Shown here: piece after piece, positions 1 through 5,506 of the stretch | Position numbering within the stretch: position 1 is the first letter of the stretch | Layout of the letters: every line of letters starts with the position of its first letter | Assembly (NCBI GenBank): GCA_003537495.1 | Contig: DPSB01000283.1 | Coordinates: forward strand, 1 to 5,506 | Length of the DNA stretch: 5,506 bases | Direction: 5' to 3' | DNA from: Cytophagales bacterium | GTDB taxonomy: Bacteria; Bacteroidota; Bacteroidia; Cytophagales; Cyclobacteriaceae | Position numbers and translations under genes: made by a program | The notes under the pieces: generated by a model | The model's input: only the letters and a program-made list of their open reading frames with translations | Databases searched by the model: none | Told to the model about the DNA's origin: nothing

Positions 1-315
1 GTTTGCTTTAAAACTTCCGCTGATGTTGATTTTTTTAGTGCTACCCATCCACGTGTTGGTATAATCATACTGATGCCGAAAGTTTTGTGTTAATACTGCC
101 AATTCCAGTATACTGGTTTGGTGATTCAATACCACTGTGTTTTCAACCTTAACCTCAGGCGTAAACTGGAAAGCCTTTCGGAAATCTTCACCCAGCGTTT
201 TAGCGGCTTCATAACCACTTCGCGCCATGCGTTCCGGAATAATCACAAACAACACGAATGCGGCAATCGTGCCGGTAATTAACAGAGCAATAATGAGTTT
301 GAGATAACGCGCCAT
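1..315 (-). CDS. DUF4230-like membrane-anchored protein, N-terminal part (gene runs off left edge)
   Basis: An open frame of 105 codons starts at the ATG at 315 and is still open at base 1, so the C-terminal part is missing. Residues 6-25 form one hydrophobic helix (KLIIALLITGTIAAF and onward) directly after a basic MARYLK start. This looks like an uncleaved membrane anchor with the rest of the protein outside the cytoplasm. After a charged linker comes FTPEVKVENTVVLNHQTSIL (about residues 46-65), then LAVLTQNFRHQYDYTNTWMG and STKKINISGSFKAN. This pattern (FTPEV, a hydrophobic stretch, QTSILELA, a W followed by GSTKKI and G.F.A) matches my memory of the DUF4230 family. Those proteins are about 200 residues long, common in Bacteroidota, and have no established function. 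It is transcribed divergently from the neighbouring genes. The start is supported by a promoter-like box a few bases upstream. The family assignment is from memory of the motif pattern. Confidence 0.72.
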   Translation of the reverse strand, partial: MARYLKLIIALLITGTIAAFVLFVIIPERMARSGYEAAKTLGEDFRKAFQFTPEVKVENTVVLNHQTSILELAVLTQNFRHQYDYTNTWMGSTKKINISGSFKAN

Positions 316-320
316 ACTTG

Positions 321-328
321 CAAAGTTA
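321..328 (-). promoter_or_regulatory. Bacteroidota-type -7 box (TAnnTTTG) for the DUF4230-like gene
   Basis: Read on the minus strand the sequence is TAACTTTG, an exact match to the TAnnTTTG -7 consensus of Bacteroidota housekeeping promoters. Only five bases separate it from the ATG at 315, so transcription would begin at or within a base or two of the start codon and the mRNA would be leaderless or nearly so. No good TTTG -33 element sits at the usual spacing of about 19 bases; the nearest minus-strand TTTG (359-356) is about 27 bases upstream. The position argues for function, but the missing -33 element lowers confidence. Confidence 0.5.
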
Positions 329-385
329 AGGTAATTAAGCCATCCTTTTGTTTGGCAAAAGTTCCGAACGTGCTTCAAACCCGTT

Positions 386-460
386 ATGCGCAAAGGACTA
401 ATTCAAATAATCGGGGTGGTAATAGCCATCATTATCATTCTGCTTTTTTACCAGGCTTGA
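386..460 (+). CDS. Possible 24-residue single-helix membrane peptide
   Basis: An ATG at 386 opens a frame of 24 codons ending at TGA 458-460. The peptide begins MRKGLIQIIG, continues with an unbroken run of V, I, A and L (residues 11-20), and ends FYQA. Two basic residues at the N-terminus followed by about 17 hydrophobic residues is the layout of a small inner-membrane protein with its N-terminus in the cytoplasm. No earlier start exists in this frame: it is open back to a TAA at 332-334 but contains no ATG, GTG or TTG before 386. No Shine-Dalgarno sequence is seen, which is normal for this phylum. A weak -7-like sequence (TCCTTTTG, 343-350) lies upstream. The frame sits 36 bases before the msrC gene on the same strand. 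It is too short for family assignment, and chance cannot be excluded because AT-rich intergenic DNA easily encodes I/V/L runs. Confidence 0.4.
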   Translation: MRKGLIQIIGVVIAIIIILLFYQA

Positions 461-466
461 GTAGGC

Positions 467-474
467 TACTTTTG
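467..474 (+). promoter_or_regulatory. Candidate -7 box (TAnnTTTG) for the msrC-mutS pair
   Basis: TACTTTTG matches the TAnnTTTG consensus exactly and lies 22 bases before the ATG at 497, predicting a leader of roughly 15-20 bases. At the expected -33 position there is only a T-rich stretch (TTTTTT, 444-449) rather than a clean TTTG. If real, it would drive the reductase and the overlapping MutS-like gene without including the 24-codon frame that ends at 460. Confidence 0.42.
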
Positions 475-496
475 CGATCAAAAAATAAATTGATCC

Positions 497-991
497 ATGG
501 CCGAAAACCTGTTGATAGCGACTGAATCGGATAAAGTTTCGCGCTATAAAACGTTAATTCCACAACTGGAAGCGCTAATATCGGGAGAACCCGATCTTAC
601 AGCCAACCTCGCCAATATTGCGGCTGCACTTAAACAAACTTTAGATTTTTTCTGGGTGGGATTTTACCTCGTAAAAAAAGACTCAGGTAAACAGGAGTTG
701 GTATTAGGCCCGTTTCAAGGGCCGATTGCCTGTACGCGTATTGGTTTTGGTAAAGGAGTATGTGGTGCAAGTTGGAAAGAGAAACAGGTTATTATCGTTC
801 CCGATGTGGATGCATTCCCCGGCCATATTGCTTGTAGCTCAGCATCAAAGTCGGAAATTGTGTTACCTGCATTTAAAAATAACGAAGTGGCGTTGGTGTT
901 GGATGTGGACAGCGATAAGCTGAACGATTTTGACGCAACAGATGAGGAATACCTTTCGCAGGTAATGCGGTTGATTGAAAAAATGTTGTGA
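497..991 (+). CDS. msrC: Free methionine-(R)-sulfoxide reductase (fRMsr), GAF-domain enzyme
   Basis: This cytoplasmic enzyme reduces the R isomer of free (not protein-bound) methionine sulfoxide to methionine, with electrons normally supplied by thioredoxin. The 164-residue length is typical of the family, and a single GAF domain fills about residues 20-163. The diagnostic stretch is VLGPFQGPIACTRI (69-82), then GKGVCG (85-90), PGHIAC (108-113) and SEIVLP (119-124). The three family cysteines are present as C79, C89 and C113, with the same spacing (10 and 24) as C84, C94 and C118 in the E. coli enzyme YebR. E120, D136 and D138 line up with the acidic residues that line the substrate pocket there. 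The enzyme should therefore be active. The ATG at 497 is chosen because it gives the usual N-terminal extent; no Shine-Dalgarno sequence is seen. Its TGA stop overlaps the ATG of the MutS-like gene by one base, so the two are probably co-transcribed and translationally coupled. Confidence 0.95.
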   Translation: MAENLLIATESDKVSRYKTLIPQLEALISGEPDLTANLANIAAALKQTLDFFWVGFYLVKKDSGKQELVLGPFQGPIACTRIGFGKGVCGASWKEKQVIIVPDVDAFPGHIACSSASKSEIVLPAFKNNEVALVLDVDSDKLNDFDATDEEYLSQVMRLIEKML

Positions 992-2772
992 TGACAAACA
1001 ATACACCTACGGTTGCATTTTATCAGCAACGGGCAAAACAATTTCAAGCAGAAAGCGAAACCATTGAAAAACAAATCCGACTGTATGCATGGTTGCGGGT
1101 TGGGCTAATGGTGTTAATCGCGTTGATTATTTATCTCGGGTTATCAAATCCTGATTTTTATTATGCTGTTGTATTACCGTTGGCCGGATTTATTGTGCTG
1201 GTACGAAAACAAACAGCAGCCCGCGAATTGAAAGAGCGACTATCGTATCTCAGCAAGCTCAATCAATACGAAGCCAAGGCACTTGGTTTTGAAGCAATTG
1301 AATTTGCCGATGGTCAGGCATTTGCCGATGTGCATCATGCCTATAGTCACGACCTGGATTTGTTTGGACCTGGCTCGGTGTTTCAATACCTCAATCGGTG
1401 TGGTACCCATGCGGGTGAGTTACGACTTGCGCACAATTTAAAACTTCCTGCTTTCGATAAAGAAGAATTACAACAACGTCAGCAAGCCGTGCGTGAATTA
1501 GCTTCGAAGCTGGAGTTACGCCAACAGGTTTGGGCCACCGGTAAACAAATAAACGATGCCGCTTATGATACCCGTGGCTTGCTCAATTGGTTAAAAGAGA
1601 CACCGATTTTTTATCGTAACCAAATAAATACAATTGTACGATGGTTGCTACCGGCACTTACAATAAGTGTGGGCGTGTTCGTAATAGTAAGCTTGAGCTA
1701 TTTCGGGTTGTTCTTTTTAATGACGTTTATTCAATTGGCATTGGCTGCCGTCTATGCAAAGCGAATAACGGCCATGCAGGATGTGCTCGTTGCCGGAGGG
1801 AAGATCATGCACAACTATGCTAAAATCTTTGAACTGCTCAGTCGGGAGAAATTCGAATCCACTAGAATGAAACATCATCATGCTGTGGCAGAAGCAGCAT
1901 TTAAAAAAGTAAAAGAATTTTCTGCATTGGTAAACGCGTTGGAATCGCGCATGAATCCACTCGCCATGCAATTAGGGAATGGTTTATTCTTGTACGATTT
2001 TCATACCGTAAGCAAACTTGAGAGGTGGCGTGAAGAGAATGCAGAAGACCTACCCGTTTGGTTAGCATCGCTGGCGGAGTGGGATAGTTTAATTTCGTTA
2101 GCCACACTACATCACAATTACCCGCACTATGCATTTGCTGAGGTAACAGATAAAATGATATTGAAGGGTGAAGCCATTGGTCACTTGTTGATTCCCGATG
2201 CCATTCGCGTAAACAATAATTTTGAGATCGGTAATCCGCAGCGTGTTTATTTAATAACCGGAGCCAACATGGCCGGTAAGAGTACATTCCTGCGAGCGTT
2301 GGGGGTAAACTTTGTGCTGGCGCAGATTGGTTCGCCCGTATGTGCAATGGTTTGGCAAACACCTTTATTAAAATTGCGCACCGGTATGCGTACTACCGAT
2401 TCACTGCAAGAGCATCAATCGTATTTCTTTGCAGAGTTAAACCGACTTCAATCTATTGTGCAAGAATTGGAAGCGGGTACACCCATGTTTATTCTTTTGG
2501 ATGAGATTTTGAAAGGCACAAACTCTACAGATAAACAATTGGGTTCGCTCGAATTATTAAAGCGATTGAAAGAAAAAACAGCCCTTACGGTTTTGGCTAC
2601 ACACGATATTGCGTTGGGTGTATTGAAGGAAGAATATCCACAACAAATTAATACGGTTTGCTTTGAGGGTAAAATTGAAAACGACCAACTCTCTTTTGAT
2701 TACACATTACATGCTGGGGTTGCGCAAAAAGCCAATGCTACTTTTCTAATGCGGAAGATGGGAATTATTTAG
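991..2772 (+). CDS. Membrane-anchored MutS-family ATPase lacking the mismatch-recognition domain
   Basis: This 593-residue protein has a C-terminal MutS ATPase domain. Walker A is GANMAGKST (424-432, against GPNMGGKS/T in classical MutS), Walker B is ILLDE (501-505) and the H-loop is ATHD (536-539). A MutS-type tail, YTLHAGVAQKANATFLMRKM, follows at about 571-590. The stretch DLDLFGPGSVFQYLNRCGTH (121-140) resembles the start of the MutS core/lever domain. The N-terminal mismatch-reading domain with its GxFxE motif and the connector domain are absent. Instead there are two hydrophobic segments at about 33-50 and 56-72, and two more at about 214-235 and 237-257, which suggests a membrane-bound protein. 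It should bind ATP and perhaps branched DNA, but classical mismatch repair is unlikely. Its role is unknown. An upstream in-frame GTG at 988 would add one residue. I prefer ATG 991, which overlaps the reductase stop (TGATG). A G/C-rich hairpin follows the stop. Confidence 0.9.
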   Translation: MTNNTPTVAFYQQRAKQFQAESETIEKQIRLYAWLRVGLMVLIALIIYLGLSNPDFYYAVVLPLAGFIVLVRKQTAARELKERLSYLSKLNQYEAKALGFEAIEFADGQAFADVHHAYSHDLDLFGPGSVFQYLNRCGTHAGELRLAHNLKLPAFDKEELQQRQQAVRELASKLELRQQVWATGKQINDAAYDTRGLLNWLKETPIFYRNQINTIVRWLLPALTISVGVFVIVSLSYFGLFFLMTFIQLALAAVYAKRITAMQDVLVAGGKIMHNYAKIFELLSREKFESTRMKHHHAVAEAAFKKVKEFSALVNALESRMNPLAMQLGNGLFLYDFHTVSKLERWREENAEDLPVWLASLAEWDSLISLATLHHNYPHYAFAEVTDKMILKGEAIGHLLIPDAIRVNNNFEIGNPQRVYLITGANMAGKSTFLRALGVNFVLAQIGSPVCAMVWQTPLLKLRTGMRTTDSLQEHQSYFFAELNRLQSIVQELEAGTPMFILLDEILKGTNSTDKQLGSLELLKRLKEKTALTVLATHDIALGVLKEEYPQQINTVCFEGKIENDQLSFDYTLHAGVAQKANATFLMRKMGII

Positions 2773-2798
2773 TCTGACGCTTTAATGTTATCATGCTT

Positions 2799-2822
2799 TC
2801 CCCTTGCCTTTGGGTGAGGGGA
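2799..2822. terminator. G/C-rich hairpin after the mutS-like gene (terminator or dispersed intergenic repeat)
   Basis: TCCCCTTGCC (2799-2808) pairs with GGTGAGGGGA (2813-2822) around a TTTG loop. This gives ten pairs, two of them G-T wobbles. It begins 26 bases after the stop of the MutS-like gene. It is followed by TTCTTC rather than a clean T-run, so classical intrinsic termination is only a moderate fit. The CCCCTTGCCTTTGGGTGAGGGG pattern also resembles the CCTTTGG-centred palindromic repeats scattered between genes in many Bacteroidota genomes. The rest of the 140-base gap shows no gene. Confidence 0.42.
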
Positions 2823-2912
2823 TTCTTCAACCCCCATAATGATGTGGTTCGTATTTCTGTCGGATGCTTTCAAGTAGTTTTTGCCTAACTTGAATTACTA
2901 TTCACATCACGT

Positions 2913-3932
2913 ATGAAAGCAATCGCCTGCATCCTTCTCATAATTCCTGGCATTGTAAGCTCACAGATTGGGGCCAAGACCCAACAAAGCGGCAAGCTTA
3001 CCGGCATCTGGCAAAACAACCAGTTTGGGTACCAGATGACACTCATACTCAATGCCGATGGCAGTGGTGAATTTGATGGTGATATGATTAAATATACCAC
3101 ACAGGCCAATAAGCTTTCGCTTGTGCAAGACGGCCAGACTACTATCTATACGTTTGTGCTTCAAAGCAATAGCCTTACACTTTCCGGTGGCGATCTGGAT
3201 GGCAGTATTGTATTTACACGAGCCGGAACACAAAACACACAGCCAGTTGTTCAGAATCAATCGCAGCAACCCTATCAACAACCTCAAACTGCAGGTGAAA
3301 TCCAAAGCGGGGCCGATTTAATTGGTGTGTGGAGTGGTAATGGCGAATCGGTTGAGTTTAAAAATAATGGCCAGTGTATTTACCTCGGTAACACTTTTCA
3401 ATACCAGGTATCGCAAGGGCATATCATCTTACAAACACAACAAGGCAATGCTATGCTGGCTTATAGTATTAAGGGAAATCAACTTACGTTGAGTGCCAAT
3501 GGCCAACAGTTTACCTATACAAAAGGTGCAGGTAATGTAGGTCAGGCACCTGCACAAAATCAGGCGCAATCCGGTGGGGGACGTGTGGCACAAGAACTGG
3601 TGGGCAAGTGGTGCTGGACAAATGTGAACTCCACCAACACCGGAGGATCAAGCTCAAGCGAATGCATTGTACTCAATGCCAATGGTACATTTGAATATGC
3701 ATCGGAACGTTCGATGGATACCAACACGAGTTCGTTCTATGCCGGAACATCATCGCAAGGCAGCGATCGCGGTACTTGGTGGGTGCAAGGCGATCGTATT
3801 TATTATAACTCGCAAGCCCGTGGACAAGGATCATATCAATTGCAAAAAATCAATCATCCTAAAACAGGCGACCCCATGATTGTGTTGGATGGTGAATCTT
3901 ATGTAACTTTCTTCCAGAAACCAAGATGGTAA
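2913..3932 (+). CDS. Secreted protein with three lipocalin-like beta-domain repeats, function unknown
   Basis: This 339-residue protein begins with a signal peptide: MKAIACILLIIPGIVSS, with likely cleavage before Q18, a common +1 residue in Bacteroidota. The mature part holds three related units, each opening with a small-hydrophobic-G-x-W motif: LTGIW (29-33), LIGVW (136-140) and LVGKW (229-233). Each continues with beta-strand patterns such as LILNADGSGEF, VEFKNNGQCIY and IVLNANGTFEY. QSG precedes each unit. Units one and two are about 70-75 residues. The third is about 110, with a Ser/Thr/Gly-rich insertion and two cysteines (C234, C251) that could form a disulfide. Linkers at about 105-130 and 207-226 are rich in Q, N and P. 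G-x-W followed by a hydrophobic N-x-D/N-G-x-x-x-F/Y is the signature of lipocalin-like and related eight-stranded barrels, but I cannot name a family or ligand. No lipobox is seen; C6 is too near the start. One base separates its stop from the next gene, so the two are probably one transcript. Confidence 0.85.
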   Translation: MKAIACILLIIPGIVSSQIGAKTQQSGKLTGIWQNNQFGYQMTLILNADGSGEFDGDMIKYTTQANKLSLVQDGQTTIYTFVLQSNSLTLSGGDLDGSIVFTRAGTQNTQPVVQNQSQQPYQQPQTAGEIQSGADLIGVWSGNGESVEFKNNGQCIYLGNTFQYQVSQGHIILQTQQGNAMLAYSIKGNQLTLSANGQQFTYTKGAGNVGQAPAQNQAQSGGGRVAQELVGKWCWTNVNSTNTGGSSSSECIVLNANGTFEYASERSMDTNTSSFYAGTSSQGSDRGTWWVQGDRIYYNSQARGQGSYQLQKINHPKTGDPMIVLDGESYVTFFQKPRW

Positions 3933-3933
3933 T

Positions 3934-4170
3934 ATGAGTAAGAAAGTACAAAAGCGAGTAAATGGCGGATTGGCCATTTATTACGGTATGGGTGCTGGAG
4001 CGCTTAGCGTAGCTTCACTTGTTGCACTTATTGTTTGGATTGTAAAAGTCTTTTTGGGGAAGACTGAATTTAGTTGGGGTGCCGTTATTTTACTTCCTAT
4101 AGTGATTTTTGGTTTTGGCTTTATGGCGTATGCATTACTAAGAGTAGGCTATGAAGAACTCGAAGATTAG
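3934..4170 (+). CDS. Small two-helix inner-membrane protein, function unknown
   Basis: The 78-residue product starts with a basic stretch (MSKKVQKRVNGG). It has two hydrophobic segments at about residues 17-39 (GMGAGALSVASLVALIVWIV and onward) and 48-70 (WGAVILLPIVIFGFGFMAYA and onward), joined by a short LGKTEFS loop, and ends in an acidic tail (YEELED). By the positive-inside rule both ends should be cytoplasmic with a short external loop. The ATG lies one base after the TAA of the lipocalin-repeat gene (TAATATG), so translational coupling is very likely and a shared envelope role is plausible. I do not recognise the family. Codon use resembles the neighbours, which supports a real gene, as does the hydrophobic pattern over the whole length. 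Confidence 0.8.
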   Translation: MSKKVQKRVNGGLAIYYGMGAGALSVASLVALIVWIVKVFLGKTEFSWGAVILLPIVIFGFGFMAYALLRVGYEELED

Positions 4171-4203
4171 AACCAGATTTTTTTGTAATAGAACTATCGT
4201 TAT

Positions 4204-4215
4204 TGAAAATTTTCA
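4204..4215. promoter_or_regulatory. 12-base perfect AT-rich palindrome in the gap before the aminotransferase
   Basis: TGAAAATTTTCA is a perfect palindrome with no loop, so it fits a dimeric regulator's operator better than a hairpin. It is nested between GAACT (4191-4195) and AGTTC (4215-4219), a second inverted pair. It sits about 100 bases before the aminotransferase ATG at 4314. A TTTG (4241-4244) followed 20 bases later by a degraded -7-like TAAAAGTTG (4265-4273) lies between them, so the palindrome would be upstream of any such promoter. A chance occurrence in AT-rich DNA is quite possible. Confidence 0.22.
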
Positions 4216-4313
4216 GTTCAATGGTGCAAATAGCCATGTGTTTGTAGTCATTTCAATAAGTTCATAAAAGTTGTACACCATGTTAAATGGAGTATCCATA
4301 ATTCAACAACAAT

Positions 4314-5456
4314 ATGAGTAACACCCTCAATCGCAGAGCCTGGTTAAAATCCACATTGGCACTTACAGGCGGCCTTACTATTTCTTCTTCATTGGCAAAC
4401 CAATTGTTGGCCGCGCCTGTCAGTCATGCAGAAGGAAGCTTTACACCGTTGCTGAATGGAAATATTGTTCGATTAGGTTCAAATGAAAACCCATACGGGC
4501 CATCGCCTTTGGCGCGCAAAGCATTAGCCGAAGCCATGAATGAATTTAATCGCTACGCCTTTGAACCGGTACAAGCATTTAAAAAAGTATTGGCCGAGAA
4601 AGAAGGTGTATCGCCTGAGCATATTCTGGTGGTGAATGGTTCGTCTGAAACCTTGTGCCTCGCGGGCATGGCCGTTGGTTTAGAAGGTGGAGCTGTACTT
4701 TCTGCTTTCCCTACTTTTCGGTCGCTCATGGACTATGCTGAAAAGTTGCATGCACGTTGGGATAAGGTTGATGTGGACGATTACCACAAACATGACTTGA
4801 ATGCGCTTGCGGCAGCAGTGAAATCTGACACACGTTTAATGTTCTTATGTAATCCTAACAATCCAACCGGTACTGTAATTGAAGGCCAGAAGTATCTCGA
4901 CTTCTGCCAGGAGATGAGTAAAAAAACATTAGTGTTTTCGGATGAAGCCTATCTGGAGTTTCTGGAGCCGGATGAACAACGCTCAGCTGTTGAACTGGTG
5001 CGCAAAGGCCATAATGTAATGGTGTCGCGTACTTTTTCAAAAGTGTATGGGTTAGCAGGTTTGCGATTTGGTTATGCTATTGCACAACCAGAAGTGATTA
5101 AAAAACTTTCCCAATACCAGATGGGGCCGGTGATTAATCAGGCCGGTTTGGCTGCAGCCAAAGCATCGCTCAACGATACAGCGTTTGCCAAACTTACGCG
5201 CACCAAAAACAACGAAGCATTAACTTTCTTTCAGCAATATTTAGATAAGAAAGGTTGGTTCCACGGCAAGTCGCGCGCCAATTGTGTGTTGTTTCCAGCA
5301 CCTAAGGATGGTAAAACTATCTTAGCCGAAACGATGAAGCGCGGTTTCCAAATTCGTATATGGGATTTTCAAGGTAAAGAATGGTGCCGGGTGAGTATTG
5401 GTACATTGGATGAAATGAAAGGATTTGTGAAGGCGTTTGATGAGGTGGTAGGGTAG
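4314..5456 (+). CDS. Tat-exported PLP-dependent aminotransferase, histidinol-phosphate aminotransferase (HisC)-like
   Basis: This is a class I/II (fold type I) aminotransferase of 380 residues, full length for the HisC-like group. The N-terminus has a twin-arginine signal: NRRAWLK (6-12, R7 and R8), a moderately hydrophobic stretch to about residue 33, then LLAAPVSHA, giving likely cleavage near 34-39. The catalytic domain opens with LGSNENPYGPSPLARKAL (54-71), typical of HisC. NPNNPTG (180-186), SDEAYLEF (209-216) and SRTFSKVYGLAGLRFGY (238-254) follow, with K243 as the predicted PLP Schiff-base lysine, and D210, Y213 and R251 as cofactor contacts. CRVSIGT (358-364) supplies R359, the expected carboxylate-binding arginine. 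All catalytic residues are present, so it should be active. The Tat signal implies folding with PLP in the cytoplasm and export to the periplasm, so a role in histidine synthesis is unlikely. The true substrate is unknown. No his genes are adjacent. The ATG at 4314 is chosen because it places the RR motif at the N-terminus. Confidence 0.9.
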   Translation: MSNTLNRRAWLKSTLALTGGLTISSSLANQLLAAPVSHAEGSFTPLLNGNIVRLGSNENPYGPSPLARKALAEAMNEFNRYAFEPVQAFKKVLAEKEGVSPEHILVVNGSSETLCLAGMAVGLEGGAVLSAFPTFRSLMDYAEKLHARWDKVDVDDYHKHDLNALAAAVKSDTRLMFLCNPNNPTGTVIEGQKYLDFCQEMSKKTLVFSDEAYLEFLEPDEQRSAVELVRKGHNVMVSRTFSKVYGLAGLRFGYAIAQPEVIKKLSQYQMGPVINQAGLAAAKASLNDTAFAKLTRTKNNEALTFFQQYLDKKGWFHGKSRANCVLFPAPKDGKTILAETMKRGFQIRIWDFQGKEWCRVSIGTLDEMKGFVKAFDEVVG

Positions 5457-5506
5457 TAGTTTTAAGATATTAGTTGACTGTGAATTGCAATGAGGCTTCT
5501 TATAAC

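Noticed and set aside
715..1074. A 119-codon minus-strand frame across the reductase and the start of the MutS-like gene.
   Set aside because: It is antisense to two well-supported genes and its product shows no recognisable domain.
1901..2362. A 153-codon minus-strand frame within the MutS-like gene.
   Set aside because: It lies wholly antisense to conserved ATPase-domain sequence, including Walker A, so it is a shadow frame.
2875..2892. Two -7-like sequences (TAGTTTTTG and TAACTTG) before the lipocalin-repeat gene.
   Set aside because: One has an extra base and the other lacks a T, and neither has a TTTG at the -33 distance. A promoter is expected here, but I cannot place it.
4181..4188. 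A run of T residues shortly after the two-helix membrane protein gene, considered as a terminator.
   Set aside because: No inverted repeat precedes it; the nearby AGATT copies are direct, not inverted.
4280..4321. A 13-codon upstream frame (MLNGVSIIQQQYE) whose stop overlaps the aminotransferase start in ATGAGTAA.
   Set aside because: It is short, has no regulatory codon run and no initiation signal; overlap of this kind is easily due to chance.
5457..5506. The right-end tail after the aminotransferase stop.
   Set aside because: Fifty AT-rich bases with no hairpin, start codon with a useful frame, or promoter box that I can support.

Overview
The window looks like ordinary chromosomal DNA from a member of the Bacteroidota, most likely a Cytophagales-like lineage. 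This rests on several observations. Start codons lack Shine-Dalgarno sequences. TAnnTTTG-type -7 promoter boxes precede two genes. The proteins are families common in that phylum: a DUF4230-type protein, a membrane-anchored MutS homologue, a protein of repeated lipocalin-like beta domains, and a Tat-signal HisC-like aminotransferase. The phylum call is inferred from protein and promoter style; no rRNA or other marker gene is present.

Layout. The 5' end of a DUF4230-like gene lies on the minus strand (1-315) and runs off the left edge. A 181-base divergent intergenic region (316-496) follows. It holds a promoter-like box for each direction and a 24-codon hydrophobic reading frame (386-460, plus strand). 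All remaining genes are on the plus strand. First comes a tightly coupled pair: free methionine-(R)-sulfoxide reductase (497-991), overlapping by one base a 593-residue membrane-anchored MutS-family ATPase (991-2772). A 140-base gap with a G/C-rich hairpin separates this pair from a second pair: a secreted protein with three lipocalin-like repeats (2913-3932) and, one base later, a 78-residue two-helix membrane protein (3934-4170). After a 143-base gap with a short AT palindrome comes a complete Tat-exported PLP-dependent aminotransferase of the HisC fold (4314-5456). The last 50 bases hold nothing recognisable.

Function. The first pair suggests a stress or maintenance unit: one enzyme reduces oxidised free methionine, and the other is a MutS-type ATPase that lacks the mismatch-reading domain and carries predicted membrane helices. 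The second pair is an envelope unit of unknown role. The aminotransferase appears to act outside the cytoplasm, which is unusual for a PLP enzyme.

I see no phage, transposon, CRISPR, RNA gene or obvious defence cassette. The points most worth following up are the membrane-embedded MutS homologue, the Tat-exported HisC-like enzyme and the unannotated 24-residue membrane peptide.
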